In this document: one piece after another, positions 56,134 through 64,000 of the stretch
Layout: each line of letters starts with the position of its first letter
How positions within the stretch are numbered: position 1 is the stretch's first letter
Assembly (NCBI GenBank): GCA_016490735.1
Contig: JAEMWC010000056.1
Location: forward strand, 109,501-173,500
DNA length: 64,000 nucleotides
From: Pachyseris speciosa
Lineage: Eukaryota > Cnidaria > Anthozoa > Scleractinia > Pachyseridae
Reading direction: 5' to 3'
Notes under the pieces: generated by a model
What the model saw: the letters and a program-made list of their open reading frames with translations, nothing else
Databases searched by the model: none
Told to the model about the DNA's origin: nothing
Program-made: the position numbers and the translations under genes

Positions 56134-58039
56134 ATGATTTAACGGTTGTATGGAAGAGTAATAAAATCCTATAAAATATGTAACAGGCAAATAACGAGAG
56201 AAAAAAAAAACAGTTAAAACTTATAGCACTAACTGAACCTGTGATAATATCAGGAGAAATTATAGGCACTACATTCCAAATCCTAATTCCCACCCTGTCC
56301 GCCTCTGGGGTCCGTTTCTCGAAGGCCCCGGTAATTACCGGGCCCGTTAAGCTGTTTTGTTTTCCATTCCAGATGGGAGTTTCAAAAGTTTCAGAAGCTT
56401 TGAAAATTATACGGTAACGTTTTCAGCTAAAGAAACAAAATGGACGTCACGCATTAGAGGTCAGAACACACCCTACTTTTCTTGAGATTTTGATTTCAAA
56501 ATATGGTTTCGGGCCTGTTAAGTTACCGGGATTTTAGAGAAACGGGCCCCTGATTCCTTAACTACTGGTTCCCGCTCCCGCCCCAGTCTCACTCCCACTT
56601 CCCTTCCTTTATTATGCCAAAACAACCCTGTTGCCATAACTTGAAGAGTCTCTGGAGAAGCCGGTTCCTTCTGGATGCTGTCACGCAATAAATTACTGCT
56701 TCATCCTTACAATTATTATTCTTTTTCCGGCACCAAGAAGACAGGAATCTTGCGATCCAAATGAACTATTGGATAGGAAACGATTGGAAAAATAAAGAAA
56801 CAAACATGTCCAAGCTACTTTCAGATGGAAGCGTAAAAAAAAATTCACCACTGGTAAATACAACAAAATATTGTAAGAAAACAAAGCAGTGCGAATGTTC
56901 TTCGGGGATTCTTGAAGAAGATGAAGAAATCACGCAAAATTGAGTAACAAGTAAGCTAGTATGGGTATCTAGTAAGCTAGACAAATTGCTAAGACAACAA
57001 CGATCCAAATGAACTACGTGATACTGGCAAACGTTTGGGAAAAACAAACAAATAAACAAACAAACATTCTCGGAAAAGGGTGATAAACCCTAGGTCCCGG
57101 CTCATAGTACTTTCACTTCATCTAGCTGTGTGGGACGTAAAAGAACCACTAGAGACGTAACAAAACTCTGGCTGTGACCACCCCTAGTGTCTGTCTAATT
57201 CGATATTCACATTACGGGGGCACTCATAACCCCAACTAGTTGCTTCATTAATTGTAAACTGCACTACAAGCAGTCCGATAAAAGTACTTCGGCCAGTGTT
57301 GTAAATTATCCCTGAAGAGCCCTGACGGGGAGAGGATAATTAATTATGTATATATGTATGTACAAGTAACTGTTTATAGAACAGAATTTATTCTAGGCGT
57401 CAATGATGGAAGCGTTAGTACGGCTGGTACTTTGACTGGAGGATGGTATTGGAAGGGGGGGGGGGGGCGTTGGGTGGGTGGGAGGGTTGAGAGGCAGATT
57501 CATGAGCACAAAGGACAAAGTCTGTGTAATTTTGTTTTTTACTTGGTAACAAAACAATAAAATTGTGAGGCGGAAGTATTACTTTATTAAATGTCAGCAT
57601 CCAGAAGAAACAGTAGTAAAGGAAGCAGAGGAAGGGAGGAAATGGGATTTGGAACTCAGTGCAAGGCAGAAGGAATTGCAAACATTTGCAAGATTATGCA
57701 GTGAACAGTTTGCAATATTTGAGGTGTAAAGAGATGGGAACCACTGAAAACAGAGTGGGAAAAAGGAGGGAGCCATGGGAAGTGGGAAGTTAAGGTCCCC
57801 TAACCCCCTTTTCTGTAGATTACGTACTGTTTTAACTGTTCTGCAGAAAATCCTGGCAAGTTTTATCTCTTTAAGCCCGATTGGCAACCTGCATCTAATT
57901 TCTCCTGGTATTATCACAGTTCATCAATTATGCAGGTCCTGAGAATAAAAAACTTCGTCACCAAAGGCTACCTTACTTTTATCATCAGGGTGGTCCGTTA
58001 TCCCATATATCTATCTTTGATGCATGAAAACATGGGGTT
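56134..58039. other. Region between gene C unit and LINE, no gene seen
   Basis: Contains the distal array block TTCCTTCTGGATGCTGTC at about 56664, a fragment of the 36365 repeat family near 57090-57150, and a poly(G) run at about 57456. The open frames here do not look like exons. Confidence 0.5.
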
Positions 58040-58469
58040 TTGCGCATGGTAAATGAGGAAAGTCTCTCAGCAGATCGCTGTACTCAAACGAATGAAAAAG
58101 ATCCTTCCATTTGAAACAAGAAAGAGTCTTTATCTCGCATTCATTATTCCGCACTTCAACTACTACTGTTCAGAGACATGGCATTTCTGCAATAAAAACG
58201 CCACTGCAAAGCTAGAAAAAGTTAACGAGCGCGCCCTCCGTTTTGTCTTTAATGAAAAACAAACGCCCTACTGAACTACTTGATAAAATAGGCTTACCAT
58301 CACTTGTGAATCAACGCCTCGCTAAAATAGTCTGCACGGTTTTCACATGAAGGTTATAAATAGTGATCACGCACCAAAGAGTATTAAAGAACCGATTGGA
58401 CATAGAAACGGTAGTTACGACCTAAGAGGAAACGACATTTTAAAGCTGCCAAAGGCCAACACTACAACT

Positions 58470-58596
58470 TATGTCAAATGAAGAATGATCCTCGCAGTTG
58501 TGAACGCAATTTATGCAACTGCGAAAAGAAGCCTGAAAAAAAAATTCAGGACTTCAACGGGGTTTGAACCCGTGACCTCGCGATTACCGGTGCGAT

Positions 58597-58634
<38 letters not shown>

Positions 58635-58846
58635 GGCAGGTCAATTGTGGATTCATATGTTCCCGTGAAAGAAATGAGTGTGAATGAGATATGAAATGAA
58701 TCATATATGAACTGCGGAAATGAAATCAAATGAAGAATGATCCTTGAAGTTGTGAACGCAATTTATGCAATTGCGAAAAGAAGCCTGAAAATAATTCAGG
58801 ACTTCAACGGGGTTTGAACCCGTGACCTCGCGATTACCGGTGCGAT

Positions 58847-58877
<31 letters not shown>

Positions 58878-58937
58878 TGTTGGTCACGGGTTCAAACCCC
58901 GTCGAAGTCCTGAATTTTTTTCAGGCTTCTTTTCGCT
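58470..58937 (-). mobile_element. tRNA-Thr-like SINE cluster, two direct copies plus an inverted fragment
   Basis: Two minus-strand copies (58478-58724 and 58730-58881) each contain GGCTTCATAGCTCAGTTGG (A box) and GGTTCAAACCCCG (B box), followed by a TTCAGGCTTCTTTTCGC-type tail. A third, inverted piece (58882-58937) has only the B-box half and tail, making a hairpin with copy 2. The block splits a LINE coding region. Confidence 0.8.
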
Positions 58938-59021
58938 ATTGGTTTAAAATCGTGGAGGTTTACGGCCCCAAAACTATGGAACTTAATGCCTGACTCATAC
59001 AGAACTATTCGATCTTTTAAG

Positions 59022-59504
59022 GTTTTTAAAAATACTATTAGAAAATTAGACTTGTCAGGTTTGATATGACCGTTATATTTTACACCTTGTATTATTGATT
59101 AGTTTTAGCTTGACCTTATTTTATGAAACGTTATATCTAGTCTTATGTAAATAGATTTTAAAACTTAATTTTTAATCTTATATTATTCTTAGTTATTTGT
59201 TATAAGCATTATTTCAATCTAGTTCTTTTCATTTTTACTTTCTGTGTTATACCTGTAAACAAGTTTTTAAAAATACTATTAGAAAATTAGACTTGTCAGG
59301 TTTGATATGACCGTTATATTTTACACCTTGTATTATTGATTAGTTTTAGCTTGACCTTATTTTATGAAACGTTATATCTAGTCTTATGTAAATAGATTTT
59401 AAAACTTAATTTTTAATCTTATATTATTCTTAGTTATTTGTTATAAGCATTATTTCAATCTAGTTCTTTTCATTTTTACTTTCTGTGTTATACCTGTAAA
59501 CAAG
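59022..59504 (+). repeat. 241 bp tandem duplication in LINE 3' UTR
   Basis: The segment starting GTTTTTAAAAATACTATTAG at 59022 repeats at 59263 with no differences that I noticed, covering AATTAGACTTGTCAGGTTTG through TATACCTGTAAACAAG. The first copy includes the end of the LINE reading frame. Confidence 0.85.
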
Positions 59505-59862
59505 TTGGTGAGATTGTCCTTACAAAAGCTAAGTGTATATACACAATAAACTTGACTTGAACTTGAACTTGAAAAGTGGGAATCTCCATCGCTGGTCAAG
59601 TATGGACGCAAAAACTGTCGTGTGAAGCAATTATTGTAGTAGGGTGTCCCCCTGGTAGAGCATGAATTTGTTAGTGATTGAGTGACACAACATTGACTGC
59701 ATTTTTGTTTTTATTTGAATCGCTCATCTTTGCCTGTTACATAATTTTGTAGGATTGTATGACTCTTGCAAGGAATAAGAACAGCTGGAGGAAGCTTTCA
59801 GCCACCGACACTGCAGCCGACCGATAATGATGATGATACAACTGCTGAATGATTGCACAGGT

Positions 59863-60162
59863 CTAATTTCTTGGCTTTCTTGCGCTACCGTTATCCCGTG
59901 TAATCACGTACTTGGGATTGTCACACTCCAGGTTTTCTTGCATACTATCACCATCTGTTGCGACACAATCATCTCTGCACAGAGGACCATTGAAGTGACG
60001 TTTTCCCCACATTTCTATGCAATCCTTGCACTTAATAAGGCACTGATAGCATGGTCCGGTATTGTTAGGGCAGCGGTCTCTCTTGGCTGTTGCTTCAGTC
60101 ACGTGTTCTCTTAAACTCACCACCACCACCAGCAGCAGCAGCCCAATAAGGAATCGGTTCAT
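59863..60162 (-). CDS. Peptide gene D: secreted eight-cysteine, eclosion-hormone-like peptide, 99 aa
   Basis: The ATG at 60162 (minus) follows an acceptor reading TCTGTGCACAG. The signal peptide RFLIGLLLLVVVVSL is followed by the eight-cysteine domain with CYQCLIKCKDC and RHFNGPLC, an N-x-T sequon (PNNTG), and a longer C-terminus (DNPKY followed by VITRDNGSARKPRN). It is the only family member on the minus strand, in the left arm of the inverted repeat whose right arm carries exon 1 of gene E. The intron to exon 1 (61633) is 1470 bp. Function not established. Confidence 0.8.
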   Translation of the reverse strand: MNRFLIGLLLLVVVVSLREHVTEATAKRDRCPNNTGPCYQCLIKCKDCIEMWGKRHFNGPLCRDDCVATDGDSMQENLECDNPKYVITRDNGSARKPRN

Positions 60163-61632
60163 CTGTGCACAGAGAAAGGAAAATGCCTTAAGGATCATGT
60201 CTCTTTATACAGCCTGCGGTTGTTTTGCACGGTCCGATCGGAAGAAATTACATTTTGTGGTTACTACATGCAGATAACTGGATCATCTGGGCAAACTTTT
60301 TGTGATAATAAAAATAGGGCGAAACATCCTATAAAGTTAATAAAGTTATTAAGAAACAAGAAAGACGTTACTGATATTTTGGCAAATTATATCCCATCAT
60401 CAGACTAAGTTTAAAAACAAAGCAAGCGAACAATTGAAATATTGCAGAGGTGATGATATCAAAATATGCACCTGCACGTGAAAAGGCCAAGTTATTAAAG
60501 TTCATCGCTAGGAAAATAATCAGAGCCTCTGTTGGTTTTTAATCCATTCTTTAGTGCTGGTGTTAGCCGTTTGATGTGATACACTTCTTCTTACTACACT
60601 AGTAAATTCCAGTTGTCGTCCTGCTCTCCGATCTAAAATGATCGTGTTGGCCATGACAACACAACAAATCAGTTGTCGAGTCTACCACCAGCTGGCTCTC
60701 CGTCCCCCACATCGGTTATTCAGCAACACAAACAATACCGCACCACGTAATGTGTTTAGGTAATCCGGCTGAAGCCACATGTAGGGCACTATGGCATAAC
60801 CCTTAAAATTAAGGGGTAATGCCTGCTACCATGTTTTGTCCCATACTTGCGGTTAATTCTTTGTCATACGTAGCCAAATTCCAAAAGTTTCACAATTTAA
60901 CAGCTCAACTAGTTAAAACATTTAAGCCTAAACTCCGGAGACGTTTAGTGGATGGGAACACCGACATGAACTGAAACGATTGTAAACAATAAAACTCCAT
61001 TTCTCGGTTTACAAATACCAAACACAAAACACCGCTGTGGATCCCAAATAAAGTTTCCCCTGTTGCGGCCCCTCTTATGTCTATTTTCGTTCGAACACAA
61101 GAATACGCTCTTCTTGACATAGAAAGTGCCATTTACATCTTCACACCCGGCCTGTAACTTTTTCACGCATATCAGAAATGATAACTTAGGGGATGTCTTT
61201 ACTGATGCTTCCTTGGCTTCTATTTTATTAAACAAAGAATTTTTTCTACAAGCTGTCCGCGCCAACACGACAATTTTAGGTCAGGACAACAACTGGACCT
61301 GAATTTATTGTTGCATAAAAAGCGTACCACATCAAACACCTAACACCACCATTGAATGATGGATTAATAGTCAGCAGACAACTTTACTTTCCCTTTTGAC
61401 GCGTATGTCTTCATATCACTACCTCTACAATATTTAAATTCGCTTACTTTTTATATTAATTTAGTCTGAAAATGGCAGATTTTGATGAAATATAAGGCGT
61501 CTTTCAGTCAGCGAGTCTTGTTTCTTGTTTTCTGTTTTTGCAATGCAAATACTCGGTATGACCAGTTACTCCGTTAGGTACTGAAAATATCCGTCAGAAC
61601 ACAGCAAATTTAGTTCACTTAAAACGCCTTAC

Positions 61633-61745
61633 CTTCAATCAAGGCAAATAGAGAGGTCGCGAGAAAGTGGGACAATTCGAGGTCAGCTTCACAGCTAAGT
61701 CGAGAGAGGAATGACTGAAGCTATTCGAAGCTTTAGAATTATAAC
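61633..61745 (-). other. Gene D non-coding first exon (5' boundary approximate)
   Basis: On the minus strand, CTCGAATTGTCCCACTTTCT, CGCGACCTCTCTATTTG and TTGATTGAAG precede the donor GTAAGG. A TATA-like TTATAAT lies upstream at about 61738-61744, after TACGTG. Matches the first exons of A, B, C and E. Confidence 0.6.
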
Positions 61746-63734
61746 ACGTAGATTACTTGACACCAGTAGTGTAAGCAGGTTTGAAGTAATGCTGTATTTG
61801 TTCACTTTGACAGTTAATGAATTTTTAACGTCGTTAGAGGGGAATACAGTTCGGTTGACAAAGAAGTTAAGACGAAGTTAAGACGAGCACCTGCAAGAGA
61901 TGAACTAAGGCCACACAACAATGAACATTTTGCCGTCCTTTTTCTTGACTGTAATTTGTCCATGAGGTTGGATTCCTGATGTGGACATTATGGATTGCTT
62001 GGCAGTGCTCAAGTAATCGCCACAACACTATGTGCGTTCGCTAAGGCATTGTTTTTTTTTTTAAGGCATTGTTTGTTTGTTTTATTTTTTGTTTGTTTGT
62101 TGGGTTCACCGTTATTAACCGTCAGATTATTACTGCCAGCAAGCGTGGGTGTTTGGAATCTCAATTAGCACATATCCGGAATCAATTATGAAAAAGACCT
62201 ATACTGAGTTGTTATGGCGATCATCCACTCGGCCCAAGACGTTTTGAGTTGACGGCAAAATATTTACTGTTTCGCCTTCACCCTTTTATTATCAGTTTTA
62301 ACGATAACCAGTGAAACATGAATTATTCTCATGGCCTTACCATGTTTTCCACAACAATGCTCCACTAGTTTAATTTACTTTGTTCTTGGTCTTACGGTGA
62401 ATCATTCTATTTTAGAAGGCAATCAGAGTAAAATTCATCTTTCGGCAAATGCTTGATTTGTGATCGTCTCCAAAACTCCTCCTTATTATTAGACAGATAA
62501 GGACGATAAACCGTAGGTCCCGTCTCACAATTCTTCATATTAATTGATTGTGTTGGACGTTATACAGCCGCTAGGAACTTCACTAACCAGTAACTTTTGT
62601 GGTTTAGCCTGTAACCCTATATGCAGGGAAGAAGCTCCTGTTCAGGGTTAAGGGTTTTCCTTCCAATACATGTTCGCTGTATTAAAAAAGATTAAAGTTA
62701 AAGTATCAAGTCGGAACTGAAAACAAAATAACATCTAGGGAAAAACCTTAGAAGGCTTAGAATTGATCGTTATCTAGTGAGTCGCGGAGTGTGAATAATT
62801 TATCTTCTTTCTGCAACATCATCCGTTATATTCGACAAACTCGAGCAAGCGAGACCGCACTAAATAACAGCAGAGAATAGTAATAATTTGGTTATCAGAC
62901 TATCTTATGGTGCGGGCTTAAACAAATAAAATCCCAATCGGCGTCAGGAGTCCAGCACTACTCCTGCTATCGTACAGAAACTGGGGATGAGAATGTTTGT
63001 TGCAATAAGATTTCCGAAGACTTTTGTGTCAAAAGTCTAATGGGGACGATCGCAAAATGCCCTGGAGAAAAATGAAATTCACTCTGATTGCCCTCTAAAA
63101 TAGAACGATTCACCATAAGACCGAGAACAAAGTAAAACTTGTGGATCATTGTTGTGGAACATGGTAAGGCAATATGCATTATTCATGTTTCAGTTCTCGT
63201 TAAAGCTGATAATAAAAGGGTGAAGACGAAACAGCATTTTGTCAACTAGCTCAAGACGTAATTAGGCCGAGTTGATGATCGCCATGACAACTCAGTTAAA
63301 GGTCTTTTTCATAATTAACTCCGGATTTGTGCTAATTGAGCTTCAAACAACCCGCCCCTAACTCCCAACTGGTTTTCTTTGTAATTTTCGAAAAAAAAAA
63401 AAAAGCAGAAAAAAACAAACAAACAATGCCTCAGCGAACGCAGTGTTATGGCGATTACTTGAGCACTGCCAAGCAATCCAAAATGTCCACATCAGGAATC
63501 CAACCCCATGGACAAATTACAGTCAAGAAAAACGACGGCGAAATGTTCTTTGTTGTGTGGCCTTAGTTCATCTCTTGCAGGTGCTTGTCTTAACGTCTTT
63601 GTCAACCGAACCGTATTCCCTTGTAACGGCGTTTAAAATTTAATAACTGTCAAAGTGAACAAACACAGCATTACTTCATACCTGCTTACACTACTGGTGT
63701 CAAGTAATCTACGTGTTCTAATAATCTAAAGCTT

Positions 63735-63829
63735 CGAACAGTTTCAGACATTCTTCTCTCGACTTAGCTCTGAAGCTGACCTCGAATTGTCCCACTTTCT
63801 CGCGACCTCTCTATTTGCCTTGATTGAAG
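63735..63829 (+). other. Gene E non-coding first exon; coding exon lies beyond the window
   Basis: CTCGAATTGTCCCACTTTCT, CGCGACCTCTCTATTTGCC and TTGATTGAAG precede the donor GTAAGG at 63830. The intron start matches that of gene D to the window edge. By analogy with D, a coding exon would be expected about 1.3-1.5 kb further on; this is a prediction, not seen. Confidence 0.55.
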
Positions 63830-64000
63830 GTAAGGCGTTTTAAGAGAACTAAATTTGCTGTGTCTTGACGGATATTTTCAGTACCTAAAGGAGTAACTGG
63901 TCATACCGAGTATTTGCATTGCAAAAAGAGAATACAAGAAACAAGACCCGCTGACTGAAAAACGCGTTATATTTAGTCCAAATCTGCAATTTTCAGACTA

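Larger units (their letters stand above)
58040..59575 (+). pseudogene. LINE 3' end: reverse-transcriptase C-terminus and 3' UTR, SINE-interrupted
   Basis: Before the SINE block, plus-strand coding shows VLKRMKKILPFETRKSLYLA, FIIPHFNYYC, WHFCN, LEKVNERALRFVFNEK, with a frame break at about 58270. The typical continuation KLPKANTTTY is cut by SINEs (58470-58937). It resumes as WRFTAPKLWNLMPDSYR and FKVFKNTIRKLDLSGL. The 3' UTR includes a 241 bp tandem duplication and ends in a short CTTGAA-type repeat (about 59545-59575), as in CR1/L2-type LINEs. A dead copy. Confidence 0.75.
61464..64000. repeat. Kilobase-scale inverted repeat forming the D/E head-to-head pair
   Basis: Left arm about 61464-62470, right arm about 63050-64000 (continuing past the window), spacer about 580 bp centred near 62750. 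Mirrored markers: exon 1 plus donor (61633 and 63829); GGCAGTGCTCAAGTAATCGC / GCGATTACTTGAGCACTGCC; AAGGCAATCAGAGTAAAATT / ATTCACTCTGATTGCC-like; TATTTTCAGTACCTAA and its inverse in both first introns. Divergence between arms is visible (small indels, A-run differences). Confidence 0.8.

Noticed and set aside
58545..58872. Two tRNA-Thr genes (minus strand)
   Set aside because: A and B boxes are good, but the anticodon arm does not close into a normal 7-base loop (CC instead of CU before GGT, mismatched stem). Both copies also carry a SINE tail. They are treated as SINE heads.
1..64000. CRISPR array, operon or prokaryotic origin
   Set aside because: No spacer-repeat pattern. Repeats are eukaryotic SINEs, MITEs and satellites, and genes have spliceosomal introns.

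Overview
This is a 64 kb piece of an AT-rich, intron-rich animal nuclear genome. Three well-conserved eukaryotic genes have consistent GT-AG introns, and the gaps and introns are packed with SINEs, MITEs, LINE pieces and DNA transposons. The repeat types (a tRNA SINE whose stray translation reads GFEPVTSRL, a THAP transposase paired with a SAP/YqaJ-type partner, Penelope-like pieces) suggest a cnidarian, probably an anthozoan such as a stony coral. The taxon is inference; the gene identities are firmer.

Layout. 1-9855 (+): the last 11 exons of VPS54, a GARP tethering-complex subunit; one intron holds a 4.1 kb hexanucleotide satellite. 9856-15206: a gene-free convergent gap with a Mutator-like MITE, a SINE and hairpins. 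15207-23919 (-): a complete 11-exon MACROD-type mono-ADP-ribosylhydrolase with a four-fold acidic repeat in its tail. 24053-41557 (+): a complete 15-exon MIS18BP1/KNL2 homologue carrying SANTA domain, CENP-C-like motif and C-terminal SANT domain; it is divergent from MACROD across only 133 bp. Its sixth intron holds a 5.1 kb TA-flanked transposon with further transposons nested inside.

44-64 kb: a young multigene array. Four genes (A, B and C on +, D on -) and the first exon of a fifth (E on +) share a non-coding first exon, one intron and a single coding exon whose ATG directly follows the splice acceptor. They encode small secreted peptides with eight invariant cysteines. The last six cysteines and an F-N-G-x-L-C block resemble the insect eclosion-hormone scaffold; no other family came to mind. 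Gene B carries three tandem copies of the domain in one exon. D and E lie head to head as arms of a kilobase-scale inverted repeat. This array is my best candidate for an undescribed system.

Insertions can be dated against the array's own paralogous empty sites: a 322 bp MITE with 9 bp target duplications, a 492 bp solo LTR with 5 bp duplications, and a palindromic element in the 3' flank of gene C. Between A and B sits a Penelope-like tandem element (1257 bp unit, about 1.5 copies) that encodes a complete minimal hammerhead ribozyme on the minus strand.

Exon coordinates were derived by hand from splice sites and reading frame; all three large gene models keep frame across every junction. 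Transcription starts, poly(A) sites and expression cannot be seen.
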